Assembly (NCBI RefSeq): GCF_015477775.1
Contig: NZ_JADLQO010000015.1
Coordinates: forward strand, 62,001 to 126,000
Origin: Nocardia abscessus
GTDB lineage: Bacteria; Actinomycetota; Actinomycetes; Mycobacteriales; Mycobacteriaceae
Direction: 5' to 3'
Length of the DNA stretch: 64,000 nucleotides
Made by a program: the position numbers and the translations under genes. Position 1 is the stretch's first letter. Each line of letters begins with the position of its first letter. This document shows, piece after piece, positions 32,651 through 41,217 of the stretch. Below the pieces are notes generated by a model. It was not told the origin of the DNA and did not search any database. It saw nothing but the letters and a program-made list of their open reading frames with translations.

Positions 32651-33400
32651 TCAATTGGGGGCGGCGCCGAGCGAGATGCCGGTGATGAAATCGGCGTTGA
32701 TCGTCTGATCGGGGTGTTGCCGCCCGTAAACGGCGATGGCAGCGCCGACGCGGATATCTCTCGCCTGTTTGGCGACCAGGACGTACACCTTCGTGTCGGC
32801 GTCGGTGCGGACCTTGACGCTGTTGCCGGTCACCGCGTTCTTGACCACCAGGGTCGTACCGTCGTTGGCGGTGACTTTCCCGACCGTCACCGCGATGCCC
32901 GTTCGTGCGATAGGGCGGGGGGGTACGGAAGTGGTCGTGCGTACGGTGGACGGCGGCGGGGTGGTGCTCGGGGCAGCGGCCCGGGTTGTCGTGGGCGACG
33001 CCGCCGTTTCCGGGGAAGGGCCGACGAGTAGCCACCCGGACACCACCAGGATCAGCACACCGACGCAAAGTCCGACGAAGGCGGCCGCACCCGAGTTGTG
33101 CAACCGGTGCGGCTCGTCGTCCAGACGTCGCGGGGGCAGCGGAGGCATCCCCATTACCGCTGTCCGCGAGGAGGATTCGGGCTTCAGTGGGCGCGAGCCG
33201 GGATGCGGGGCGGAAGGGATGGACCTCGCTGCCTCGCTGTCGTCATTCGACGATGCACCGGGTCTGCTCGCGCCAGCGGTGATCGATCTCGTTCGCGCCC
33301 TCGAAATAGTTGCCGCCGAGAGGGTTTCGGGATCGCCGCCGAGCCGCGCCAGTCGGCCTACTTCCGCTGCCTTGCGACCGTGCGTACTCCAGCGAGGCAT
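32651..33400 (-). CDS. Single-pass membrane-anchored protein with C-terminal beta-domain
   Basis: 249 residues if started at 33400; ATG 33154 (about 167 residues) is an alternative that keeps the conserved part. A polar N-terminal region precedes one membrane helix (AAAFVGLCVGVLILVVSGWLLVG split around residues 105-127), then a Thr/Pro-rich linker (about 130-165). The extracytoplasmic domain contains IAVTVGKVTANDGTTLVVKN and VKVRTDADTKVYVLVAKQAR, the pattern of DUF5666-like small beta-barrels. Function unknown. The topology is clear; the domain call is tentative. Confidence 0.6.
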   Translation of the reverse strand: MPRWSTHGRKAAEVGRLARLGGDPETLSAATISRARTRSITAGASRPGASSNDDSEAARSIPSAPHPGSRPLKPESSSRTAVMGMPPLPPRRLDDEPHRLHNSGAAAFVGLCVGVLILVVSGWLLVGPSPETAASPTTTRAAAPSTTPPPSTVRTTTSVPPRPIARTGIAVTVGKVTANDGTTLVVKNAVTGNSVKVRTDADTKVYVLVAKQARDIRVGAAIAVYGRQHPDQTINADFITGISLGAAPN

Positions 33401-34112
33401 GAGCCAAGCGTAGGTGTCATTGCGCCCAGATTTGTTGTCACTGGCGGGAGTACCGGTGTGACCAGGGCGAACCGGTGATCATCGGCACTTCGGTGGATCG
33501 CGCAGGGACGGTAGCAGGACCGCTCGTCACCATCGGATCCGAACATGCTGTGCACCAACGGATATCGCTCTCGGGGCGCAGGTGGCCCTGTGCAGCCGGA
33601 AGCCCGATCGTGACCGGATCGTCGTCCCGGACGAACCGGATCCGGAGACCGAGTACTACAACCGTTCCAGTGAGCACGGCAGTCGGTGTGCCCCGCCTAC
33701 CGGGGACTCCGCCATGTGGGCCGAGATGTCAAGTGCCGCAGCGACGCACCGGCCCGGGAGTATCCGAAATATGGACCCGCTCTTTAACGTACCGTCATAC
33801 AATGGCTCGATTACTGTTGAGTCAACACTCGTAGCCACGGCGCACCATGTTGCGGGCCCGGGCGGTGAGGGCGACGCCAAGGTGCAGATGTCGAGACGCG
33901 ATTGCCGCCGGGCTGCCCCGGGGGCGCGGCGTCCGGTTCACCGGGCGCCGAGCACTCGCCTCGGACCAGCCCCCGGCCCCGGGCACGTGGTGGCCCGAAT
34001 GCAGTCATCGCGCCCGTTCTTCGTCGCATCTCGGTTCGTGCTGTTCACGTCGCCGTGGTCGCGAACCTGCGGGCCTATCAAAAAATTGTTTTGGAACTGA
34101 GGTGATCATTCA
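33401..34112. other. Large gap before the MFS gene
   Basis: About 710 bp. Reading frames here have no gene-like codon use or recognisable motifs. The stretch just before the MFS start (34075-34110) is AT-rich and contains GAGGTGAT, the MFS ribosome binding site. A second AT-rich patch lies at 33775-33830. No repeat or RNA gene was recognised. Confidence 0.45.
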
Positions 34113-35603
34113 ATGCCGGAAACGCAAACCAAGATAGTCCGGAGCCTGGTCCCCGCTCGGATGGACCGGCTTCCTTGGACGAAATTTCATTGGCTAATCG
34201 TCGTCGGATTGGGCGTCTCCTGGATTCTGGACGGAATCGAGATCCAGATCGTCAGCAGCATGGGCGGACCGCTCCAGGACGCCGAAGCATTGCATCTGAC
34301 GTCCGGGCAGGTCGGCGCCATGGCGTCGTGGTATCTGGCCGGGCAAGTCGTCGGCGCCCTCGTCTTCGGCCGTCTCACCGACAAACTCGGCCGCAAGAGA
34401 CTCTTCATCCTGACCCTGGCGATCTATCTGATCGGCAGCGGATTGGCCGGTCTTTCGTGGAACGCGTGGTCGCTGTACTTGTTCCGCTTCATCGCGGGTA
34501 CCGGAATAGGCGGCGAATACACGGCGATCAATTCAGCGATCGACGAGATCATGCCGTCGAAATATCGCGGCCGAGTCGACATCGCGATCAACGGCACCTA
34601 CTGGGGCGGCGCGGCACTCGGAGCGGCGGCCAGTCTGGTTCTGTACAACGAGCGCCTCATCCCGACAGGCTGGGGATGGCGGCTCGGATTCTTCATCGGG
34701 CCGGTCCTCGGACTCGTCATCATCTTCTTGCGCAGGCACATTCCCGAGAGCCCGCGTTGGCTGCTCACTCACGGCAGGGCCGAGGAAGCCGAGCGGACCG
34801 TGGACGACATCGAAGCGCAAGTTCGAAGTCAAGGAATCGACCTCCCTCCGGTCGACGAGAGCAAAGCCATCGACATCACGGACACGGAGCGGCTCTCCTA
34901 CGTGCAGATGGGCCGAATATTTTTCGGTCGGTACCCTTCTCGTTCCTTTCTCGGCTTCACGATGATGGCTACGCAGGCCTTTCTTTACAATGCTATATTC
35001 TTCACCGTCGGGCTGGTTCTGACGAACTTCTACAACGTGCCCGCCGATCATACGGGTTACTATTTCTTCCCGTTTGCCGTCGGCAACCTGATCGGCCCGC
35101 TGGTACTCGGCCCGCTTTTCGACAGTGTCGGCCGCCGGAAGATGATCTGCGCAACGTATGTCGGGTCCGGTTTCTTGCTTTTCATGTCCGCCTGGGCCTT
35201 CAATGCGGGCATACTCAACGCAACCACTCAGACGGTTTTCTGGTGCGTCATCTTCTTCTTCGCCTCAGCCGGAGCTTCTTCAGCCTATTTGACGGTGAGC
35301 GAGATCTTCCCCCTCGAACTGCGTGGTCAAGCCATCTCGTTCTTCTTCGCGATTGCGCAGGGTGCCGGGGGCGTCGTCGCACCCTTTCTCTTCGGTCACC
35401 TGGTGGGCGGTGCGGACAACCCGACACCCGACCGGTTCCCGCTCACGGTGGGCTATCTCGTCGGGAGTGCATTCATGATCTTCGGTGGTTTGGTCGCTTG
35501 GTTCTTCGGAGTGAACGCCGAGCGGAAGTCTCTGGAGGACATCGCGGATCCGCTTTCGGTGGCGAAGCCGGAACCGAACCCCACTGTGGCCGTCAGCGAC
35601 TGA
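34113..35603 (+). CDS. MFS transporter (sugar/organic acid porter type)
   Basis: 496 residues with twelve membrane helices. MFS motif A appears as GRLTDKLGRKRLF between helices 2 and 3 and again as LFDSVGRRKM in the second half. PESPRWLLTHGRAEEAE after helix 6 is typical of the sugar-porter and metabolite:H+ symporter subfamilies, and VSEIFPLELRGQAISFFFAI matches the conserved segment before helix 11. The start is ATG 34113 with GAGGTGAT upstream. It is an inner-membrane uptake or export protein; the substrate cannot be told. A short membrane-protein gene follows 135 bp downstream and may be co-transcribed. Confidence 0.88.
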   Translation: MPETQTKIVRSLVPARMDRLPWTKFHWLIVVGLGVSWILDGIEIQIVSSMGGPLQDAEALHLTSGQVGAMASWYLAGQVVGALVFGRLTDKLGRKRLFILTLAIYLIGSGLAGLSWNAWSLYLFRFIAGTGIGGEYTAINSAIDEIMPSKYRGRVDIAINGTYWGGAALGAAASLVLYNERLIPTGWGWRLGFFIGPVLGLVIIFLRRHIPESPRWLLTHGRAEEAERTVDDIEAQVRSQGIDLPPVDESKAIDITDTERLSYVQMGRIFFGRYPSRSFLGFTMMATQAFLYNAIFFTVGLVLTNFYNVPADHTGYYFFPFAVGNLIGPLVLGPLFDSVGRRKMICATYVGSGFLLFMSAWAFNAGILNATTQTVFWCVIFFFASAGASSAYLTVSEIFPLELRGQAISFFFAIAQGAGGVVAPFLFGHLVGGADNPTPDRFPLTVGYLVGSAFMIFGGLVAWFFGVNAERKSLEDIADPLSVAKPEPNPTVAVSD

Positions 35604-35738
35604 CGAGGCTGCCACGAAGTGCGTACTCCCAGGCCCGATCGGACGCACCCGGGCATCGTGCTCGGACTGGCCCAGCTCATCTACTGCCGATGTCTATCGG
35701 CTCGCTATATGTCGGGCCGATGAAATGGAGATCAAAAC

Positions 35739-36479
35739 ATGACGCGTCCAACTCCATGGCAAGCAAGGAAGATTCGTCACCAACAGCCCGCCTCGACAAG
35801 CCGCTGGCGCCGGGAGAGCCGAAGACTTCGTGCCGCCATCGAGAAACGTCGCACGTGGGTCCGGCGGCTCGTCACATGTCTCCGGGAGAACTGGGGATAC
35901 CTGTGTGCCGCGGCCGGCAGCATCGTCACGTTCATCCTGTTGTTCAAGCCGTGGTTGGCGACCGGGGGACCGGATGGCACGATCTGGAGCAATGCCTTCG
36001 GTCAAACCCATATCACCACCACCCTCGTAGGCCTCTGGTCACAGAAGCCGCCGGCTCACACCAATCTCAGCGGCAAGTGGGCCATTCTCGCTACCATCGC
36101 GATCTTCCTCACCGTTCTCGCCGCGGTGATCAACCTCTGGGCACGCACCGAAGCGCTTGCTCGCTTGACAGCCGGATCCGCTGTGGCCGTGGCGCTTTTC
36201 ATCGCCTGCACCTTGGTCTACCTCAACGGAAAGGGACCGGAACTTCGCGGCATGATCGGCTCCGGCCCGCCCACCGATATCGGTACGCAGATGGGCTTCG
36301 TGATCCGATGGGCCTCGGGCAACGGGCAATACCCACTGCCGGGGTTGCGGAAAGTCGAATTCTCCACCGCGAAGCTCACGAATGCGGCCATACTGGCCGG
36401 CGCGACGGCGATGTTCTCCGCCGTGACGGCGGTCGCACAACGGATTCAGAGGCGGAAATCGCACCGTCACACCGACTGA
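35739..36479 (+). CDS. Four-helix membrane protein of unknown function
   Basis: 246 residues from ATG 35739 with GGAG upstream. A very basic cytosolic N-terminus of about 50 residues is followed by hydrophobic helices LCAAAGSIVTFILLFKPWLA, WAILATIAIFLTVLAAVINL, SAVAVALFIACTLVYLNGKG and AAILAGATAMFSAVTAVAQR. The segment GGPDGTIWSNAFGQTHITTT lies in the first external loop. I do not recognise a family. It may form a unit with the MFS gene before it and is separated from the convergent transglycosylase by a hairpin. Confidence 0.7.
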   Translation: MTRPTPWQARKIRHQQPASTSRWRRESRRLRAAIEKRRTWVRRLVTCLRENWGYLCAAAGSIVTFILLFKPWLATGGPDGTIWSNAFGQTHITTTLVGLWSQKPPAHTNLSGKWAILATIAIFLTVLAAVINLWARTEALARLTAGSAVAVALFIACTLVYLNGKGPELRGMIGSGPPTDIGTQMGFVIRWASGNGQYPLPGLRKVEFSTAKLTNAAILAGATAMFSAVTAVAQRIQRRKSHRHTD

Positions 36480-36508
36480 GCCTGGAGCTGTTTCGGCTCG
36501 GTCACCGT

Positions 36509-36545
36509 CGGTCCTCGCACATACCGAAGAATTGTGCGAGGACCG
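36509..36545. terminator. Bidirectional hairpin between convergent genes
   Basis: Thirteen-base perfect arms, 36509-36521 and 36533-36545, around an 11-base loop. It lies 30 bases after the plus-strand membrane gene and 20 bases from the end of the minus-strand transglycosylase gene, so it can terminate both. It shares the CCTCGCAC core with the hairpin at 30816. Confidence 0.8.
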
Positions 36546-36564
36546 AATCCGGATGCCGCAGAAC

Positions 36565-37146
36565 TCAGTAGGCCCCGTTGACGTTGTCCATCGAGCCGTA
36601 GCGGTGCGCCGCGTAGTTGCACGCCGCGGTGATGTTGGCGACCGGGTCCCAGATGTCGAAGGCGGTGCCGTCGACGTGGTAGGCGTTGAAGGTCGGGTCG
36701 ATCACCTGGAGCAGGCCCTTGGAAGGGGTGCCCTTGGCGGCGTTGGAGTCCGACAGGTTGATGGCCCGGGGATTGCCGCCGGATTCGCGCATGATGTTGC
36801 GGTGGATGCCCTCGTAACTACCCGGGATGTTGTGGGCGCGCATGATGTCGAGCGACTGGCGAATCCAGCCGTCGAGGTTGTCCTCGTAGACCGGGGGCGG
36901 CGCGGGCAGGAAGCCGGGTGCAGGCAGCGCGGGCAGCGGAGGCAGTTCGGGCAGTCCGGGCAGCGCGAAGGCCGGGGCGTCGATCGGCGCGGCGGCGGCG
37001 ACCGGCTGGGGGGCGGACGGAACGGTGTCATCCGCCAGGGCCGCCCCGGAGGATGCGCCGACGGCGATGACGCCCATTGCGGCTACCACGAAGGCGCCGT
37101 TGCGGAATGACAGATGGCGGAAAACGGAGTGGCGTGCGTCAGGCAT
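36565..37146 (-). CDS. Secreted transglycosylase SLT-domain protein
   Basis: 193 residues from ATG 37146. The signal region is FVVAAMGVIAVGASSGAALA (about residues 21-40). A Pro/Leu/Ala-rich linker follows, with ALPGLPELPPLPALPAPGFL. The lysozyme-like SLT domain has the catalytic glutamate in IHRNIMRESGGNPRAI, then SKGLLQVIDPTFNAYH and ITAACNYAAHRYGSMDNVNG. It cleaves peptidoglycan glycan strands outside the membrane. Nocardiae and mycobacteria carry several such enzymes. GTG or ATG starts further upstream would put polar sequence before the signal, so ATG 37146 is preferred. Confidence 0.88.
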   Translation of the reverse strand: MPDARHSVFRHLSFRNGAFVVAAMGVIAVGASSGAALADDTVPSAPQPVAAAAPIDAPAFALPGLPELPPLPALPAPGFLPAPPPVYEDNLDGWIRQSLDIMRAHNIPGSYEGIHRNIMRESGGNPRAINLSDSNAAKGTPSKGLLQVIDPTFNAYHVDGTAFDIWDPVANITAACNYAAHRYGSMDNVNGAY

Positions 37147-37839
37147 GGCGAAATCAGGTCCTCGATCGTGCAGCGATTCAGCCGCAAGCGGCAGGGGGTA
37201 TCGACGACGGGCATCCGGCAGGGAAACTCGCCCGTCCGAGCTCATGTGCTGTTTTCGGATTTTGTTGTGAAAGCCAGAGTGTGAATTCCTGGCGGCGCGA
37301 CGCGGTGAGCTTCCCGGGGTCGATGCCCGTGGGGTGCCGCTGTCATGCGGGGAGAATCCGGTAGCGCTACGCCACTGATTTCTCAGGTCTGTCCGACCCG
37401 GATCTCAGCTTTATCACGGAGGGTGAACGCAGGGCAAACAAATAGTTAATGACAGATATAAGCGATCTTGAAATCGTCTGGTCACACTCCCATAGACAGC
37501 GTCTATGCAGGCCGTATGCGCGAAAACGTGAGATGCATCACATGTTGGAATTTTAGTAACGAAATGCAACTTGGATGCGACTCGGCCACGGCAAGGCCCG
37601 TCGAATCGTGCGAATGTCTACGAGGTCGGCCGATGTATCGGCAATTCCTTCGATTGCTCGATTGAACCCTCATCCGTCGTCGTCGGTGTACGCGCATGGA
37701 TATTGATCTCGACAGCCCCCGGCTACGGCCGGGACTCGAGTGTGTACGAGATCCGCCGAGTGAACGGAAATCCGTTGCCGCTCCCAGTTATACGGCGTCG
37801 CCGGATAAAGCGGGAGTGCTCGAGATGGCGACGCCCGAC
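37147..37839. other. Gap between transglycosylase and TetR genes
   Basis: About 690 bp. It holds the promoter region of the transglycosylase gene, whose 5' leader could be up to about 300 bases long, and the end of the TetR gene. The part around 37430-37570 is AT-rich, with TTATAT on the minus strand near 37455. I looked for a c-di-AMP (ydaO-type) riboswitch, which precedes some actinobacterial cell-wall hydrolase genes, and did not find its conserved core. No gene was recognised. Confidence 0.45.
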
Positions 37840-38457
37840 TCAGCGGTCCTGGGCCGGAGTGAGCAGGCCGACGGCGGTCGCGACGAGGGCTTTGTCGGTA
37901 TCGGGATCGGGCGAGCCCGCGATGCCGGAGCGGAAGAGCGCGGCGCCTTCGATCAGCGCCGTGAAGAGGCGAGCGTTCGTCCGGCAGACTGCCTCGGGCG
38001 TTCGGGGGTTGTGATCGCGAATCAGATCGGCGACGTGCTCCTGGTAAGTCCCGTAGTACCCGCGCACCGCCTCGGCTATCGATTCGTCGCGAGCGGCGAG
38101 CGCCCATATCTCGGTGTAGATGCGCACCAGGCCGTGATCATCCTGCTCGGCGAGCAGCGTTCGAACCAGGTCGGAAAGGGGTTCGGCCGAATCGGCGCAG
38201 GCCAGTATGGGGGCGAGTCGCCGCAGGGACCGTTCGAGTGTGCGGTTCAAGACCGCGACGACGAGTTCGCTCCGGCCCGGAAAGTAGTACTGCAGGTGGC
38301 CCAGCCGTATCTCGCCTGCGGTAGCGACCGCGCGCATGGTCAGCTCGCCGTGCCCGGATTCGATCAGGATGCGTTCGGCGATGTCGAGGAGCTCGGTCCG
38401 GCGTCGAGTTCCCTTGCTGGTTCGTGGGCCGCGAGATCGAGCCTCGGGGGTGGTCAC
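37840..38457 (-). CDS. TetR-family transcriptional regulator
   Basis: 205 residues. The N-terminal helix-turn-helix reads RRRTELLDIAERILIESGHG, LTMRAVATAGEIRLGHLQYY and FPGRSELVVAVLNRTLE, the TetR/AcrR pattern. The C-terminal ligand-binding helices include LVRIYTEIWALAARDESIAE and LFTALIEGAALFRSGIAG. It overlaps the upstream saccharopine-dehydrogenase-like gene by four bases, so it is autoregulated with that gene if it binds the palindrome at 39550. A broken copy of the 3' end of a similar gene lies at 39590-39705. Confidence 0.88.
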   Translation of the reverse strand: MTTPEARSRGPRTSKGTRRRTELLDIAERILIESGHGELTMRAVATAGEIRLGHLQYYFPGRSELVVAVLNRTLERSLRRLAPILACADSAEPLSDLVRTLLAEQDDHGLVRIYTEIWALAARDESIAEAVRGYYGTYQEHVADLIRDHNPRTPEAVCRTNARLFTALIEGAALFRSGIAGSPDPDTDKALVATAVGLLTPAQDR

Positions 38458-39539
38458 GCGGCTACGCCGTTCTCGGCTGAAGTCTCGATCCGCAGCGCGA
38501 CACCGTGATTCGCCAGCATGGTCGGTACCTCGGCGGGGATGGGTGTCTGCTCCGGGAAGTGCACGCCGACACGGGTGGGTGCTGCGTCCAGCCCCAGGAC
38601 GCGGCGGATTCCGAGCAGTGCGCCTACCGCCGTGAGGTGGGCTTGCCCGGAGGGATCGGTGACGAGCGCGCTACGGGTCAGCCCGTTGTGGGTGACATCG
38701 ATGCGGAGTCGCGCGATGCCGCCCTCGCCCGGTGCGTAGAGCAATGTCCTCCGCGCGCCGGTGAAGCGATCGCCGCGTCCCCAGCGGAAGAAGCCGAGGC
38801 GCTTGACCGCGAGCAATGCTGAAGTTGTTGCGGTGGAATTGAATCCGATGCGCGTGGCCGCTGTAGCGGTGCCGAGCGTGAGCGGGAGGGTGAACTGTTC
38901 GGGGGTGTCGATACGGGCGACCCGGGTGACGTTGTCGCCGATACGAACTCGGCGGCTGTCGCTGAGCGGCATGATCGTGCGCCGTCGCCCGTCCTCGGTC
39001 ACCTCGTAGTCCAGGCCGAGGCGGTCCATGAACTCGACGGAGTCGGCCCCGGCTCGGTCTCGCAGGTCCCAGCGGATCGCGACGTCGACGGTGTCGGCGC
39101 CGCCGAGCTCGTCGGCGAGATGGGCCGCGACCAGGCTGCTGACGCCGCCCATCCACGACGACGAGAGCAGGACCGGCGCGGTCGGGCCGAGCATCGCGGC
39201 AACGGTGGCGGCTCGTTGTAGCCGAGCGGTCCAGCGCGTGATGTCCACGAACGGCACTCCGCCCGCGATCGCAGCGCGCAGCACGCGGTCATCCGGGTCG
39301 TTGACCAGTCCGGCTACCGCTCGCACGTCGGCGCGGAAGGACGCCGGGTCGGATAGATCCCAGCTGCGCAACGCCGCCCCGGTTTCCGTGGCCAGTTCCC
39401 GGCCGCGCTCCGTGGCCCGGCCGGTGAGCAGCAGCGGCAGCGACGCAGCCGCCATCCGGGCCACCTCCGCGCCGACCACTCCGTAGCCGCCTACCAGAAG
39501 AACCGGGCCTTGTGCGTCGAACCGCAGCGCATCGTTCAC
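38454..39539 (-). CDS. Saccharopine dehydrogenase-like NAD(P)-binding oxidoreductase
   Basis: 361 residues from GTG 39539. The Rossmann start VLLVGGYGVVGAEVARMAAA has the GxGxxG dinucleotide motif, and LPLLLTGRATERGRELATET gives the end of the second strand. The catalytic part has GLVNDPDDRVLRAAIAGGVP and FVDITRWTARLQRAATVAAM, as in saccharopine-dehydrogenase-like and related lipid-modifying reductases of actinobacteria. The substrate is unknown. A TATATT six bases before the GTG and a perfect palindrome just upstream show a leaderless, TetR-controlled promoter. Confidence 0.75.
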   Translation of the reverse strand: MNDALRFDAQGPVLLVGGYGVVGAEVARMAAASLPLLLTGRATERGRELATETGAALRSWDLSDPASFRADVRAVAGLVNDPDDRVLRAAIAGGVPFVDITRWTARLQRAATVAAMLGPTAPVLLSSSWMGGVSSLVAAHLADELGGADTVDVAIRWDLRDRAGADSVEFMDRLGLDYEVTEDGRRRTIMPLSDSRRVRIGDNVTRVARIDTPEQFTLPLTLGTATAATRIGFNSTATTSALLAVKRLGFFRWGRGDRFTGARRTLLYAPGEGGIARLRIDVTHNGLTRSALVTDPSGQAHLTAVGALLGIRRVLGLDAAPTRVGVHFPEQTPIPAEVPTMLANHGVALRIETSAENGVAA

Positions 39540-39545
39540 GCTCTC

Positions 39546-39551
39546 AATATA
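39546..39551 (-). promoter_or_regulatory. -10 element (TATATT), leaderless
   Basis: On the minus strand TATATT ends six bases before the GTG at 39539. Its first bases overlap the palindromic operator. Confidence 0.6.
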
Positions 39552-39565
39552 GGTCAGATGACCTA
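39550..39565. promoter_or_regulatory. Palindromic TetR operator
   Basis: TAGGTCA-GA-TGACCTA, a perfect 16-bp palindrome. It covers the spacer and the upstream edge of the -10 of the operon that encodes the TetR regulator itself. Occupancy would block RNA polymerase, so negative autoregulation is expected. Confidence 0.75.
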
Positions 39566-39589
39566 AAATGGCGACGGGTGCCGCCCGCT

Positions 39590-39705
39590 ACTCGAAATGG
39601 CGACGCTCGCCTCCGTGAGTTCGGGCGGAGTCGTCAAGCCGACGGCAGTGGGGACGAGGGCCGTGTGTCGGGCTGGCCTGCGATGCGGGAGCGATGAGCT
39701 CCGAT
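39590..39705 (-). pseudogene. Relic of a TetR gene 3' end
   Basis: About 110 bp here align, with gaps, to the 3' end and trailer of the TetR gene at 37820-37935. On the minus strand one frame reads IAGQPD and the next frame reads TALVPTAVGLTTP, which match the TetR C-terminus IAGSPD and KALVATAVGLLTP. A frameshift separates the two pieces and the end has decayed. It is the remnant of a duplicated or paralogous regulator. Confidence 0.6.
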
Positions 39706-39787
39706 TCTGGTTGGCGTTCCTGGAACGCGGCATTCCACTCATCGAACGTGGTTGCCGCGACCTCGCACTGCCCCGGATAGAACGCTC

Positions 39788-40003
39788 GTGGACGACTTGG
39801 CGTGGACGGGTGATCGAACCCTTGATCGCCCCTTCGACCGCCACGACTACGACGCCCTCGCCTGATCTCTGCCGGCGGTACCCGGCGCCGATCGCGAGAC
39901 CGCGCTGGTAGCTGTCACCCGATCCGGCATCGCAAATAATTTGCCGCTGGCCGAGCACTGTCGTCCGGTAGATCTGGTCCGGGCATGGCAGGGTTTCGCC
40001 TGA
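39788..40003 (+). pseudogene. Possible decayed coding fragment with in-frame stop
   Basis: One plus-strand frame reads VDDLAWTGDRTLDRPFDRHD then YDALA, stops at TGA 39863-39865, and continues gene-like as ADRETALVAVTRSGIANNLP and LAEHCRPVDLVRAWQGFA to TGA 40001-40003. The two parts share one frame, so a single nonsense change would explain the break. No family was recognised. It may be chance. Confidence 0.3.
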
Positions 40004-40091
40004 CGGGCACGAGAGATGTCGACGCGCAGACGAATCGGTCCTCGGGCACGCCGCGGGAAGGCGACGTGCGGAGGCTGGTTGACGCCCTCGG

Positions 40092-41207
40092 TCAGCTGCC
40101 GAAGCGGGCCAGCACCGAGCTGGCTTCCTGCGACGCTGTGCCTTCCTCGGCGAGATGAGCCATCTCCGAGGCGATCTCGCGACCGTGGTGGGCCATCGCC
40201 TGGGCGTACAGCCGACCCGCTCGGTAGGAGGAGCGGACCAGGGGACCGGCCATCACACCTGCGAAGCCCATTTCCTCGGCCGCCTTGGAGTGCTCGACGA
40301 ACTCCTCCGGCTTCACCCAGCGGTCGACCGGGTGGTGGCGCGGGGACGGGCGCAGGTACTGGGTGATGGTGAGGATGTCGCAGCCCGCCTCGTGCAGGTC
40401 ACGCATGGCCTGGGTGACTTCCTCGGGGGTTTCGCCCATGCCGAGGATGAGGTTGGACTTGGTGACCAGCCCGGCTTCGCGGGCGGCGGTGAGGACCGCG
40501 AGGGAGCGCTCGTAGCGGAAAGCCGGGCGGATGCGCTTGAAGATGCGGGGGACCGTTTCGAGGTTGTGCGCCAGCACTTCCGGGCGCGCGGAGAAGACCT
40601 CGGCGAGCTGGTCGGGGTCGGCGTTGAAGTCGGGGATCAACAGCTCCACGCCCGTGTGCGGGTTCAGACGCTTGATGGCGCGGACGGTTTCGGCGTAGAG
40701 CCAGGCGCCGCCATCTTCCAGGTCGTCGCGGGCGACGCCGGTGATGGTGGAGTAGCGCAGGCCCATGGCCTGGACGCTTTCGGCGACGCGGCGGGGCTCG
40801 TCACGATCGAGGGCGGCGGGCTTGCCGGTGTCGATCTGGCAGAAATCACACCGGCGGGTGCACTGTTCGCCGCCGATCAGGAAGGTGGCCTCGCGGTCTT
40901 CCCAGCATTCGAAGATGTTGGGGCAGCCCGCTTCCTCGCAGACGGTGTGCAGACCCTCGCGCTTCACCAAGCCTTTGAGTTCGGAGTACTCGGGGCCCAT
41001 GGTGGCGCGGGTGCGGATCCACTTGGGTTTGCGCTCGATGGGGGTTTCCGCGTTGCGGGCTTCGATGCGCAAGAGCTTGCGGCCGTTCGCGGCACGAGCG
41101 TCGGGCCCGGAGGAGCTAGCCTGCGGAGCCACGGAGGGACCCGGGAGTGCCGCAGCAGGTTCGGCCGCGGCAGCGCTGTGTGGTGTCGGGGTGTCGACTG
41201 TGGTCAC
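40092..41207 (-). CDS. lipA: Lipoyl synthase
   Basis: 371 residues from GTG 41207 with AAGG upstream; an in-frame ATG at 41255 would overlap lipB and lies outside the conserved region. It is a radical-SAM enzyme that inserts two sulfurs into octanoyl groups on carrier proteins. The auxiliary cluster motif is CEEAGCPNIFEC (C-x4-C-x5-C), the radical-SAM motif is CTRRCDFC (C-x3-C-x2-C), and the C-terminal RSSYRAG is the conserved cluster serine. An Ala/Pro-rich N-terminal extension of about 40 residues is unconserved. It sits ten bases downstream of lipB. Confidence 0.97.
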   Translation of the reverse strand: MTTVDTPTPHSAAAAEPAAALPGPSVAPQASSSGPDARAANGRKLLRIEARNAETPIERKPKWIRTRATMGPEYSELKGLVKREGLHTVCEEAGCPNIFECWEDREATFLIGGEQCTRRCDFCQIDTGKPAALDRDEPRRVAESVQAMGLRYSTITGVARDDLEDGGAWLYAETVRAIKRLNPHTGVELLIPDFNADPDQLAEVFSARPEVLAHNLETVPRIFKRIRPAFRYERSLAVLTAAREAGLVTKSNLILGMGETPEEVTQAMRDLHEAGCDILTITQYLRPSPRHHPVDRWVKPEEFVEHSKAAEEMGFAGVMAGPLVRSSYRAGRLYAQAMAHHGREIASEMAHLAEEGTASQEASSVLARFGS

Positions 41208-41217
41208 TCGATCGACC

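Noticed and set aside
33582..34100. 172-codon plus-strand frame before the MFS gene
   Set aside because: Codon use and composition do not look coding, no domain was recognised, and no ribosome binding site precedes it.
37147..37460. c-di-AMP (ydaO) riboswitch before the transglycosylase gene
   Set aside because: The leader is long enough, but the conserved core elements could not be found on the minus strand.
39563..39958. 131-codon minus-strand frame upstream of the TetR operon
   Set aside because: Only its end resembles TetR, and the match continues in another frame, so it is part of a pseudogene rather than a gene.
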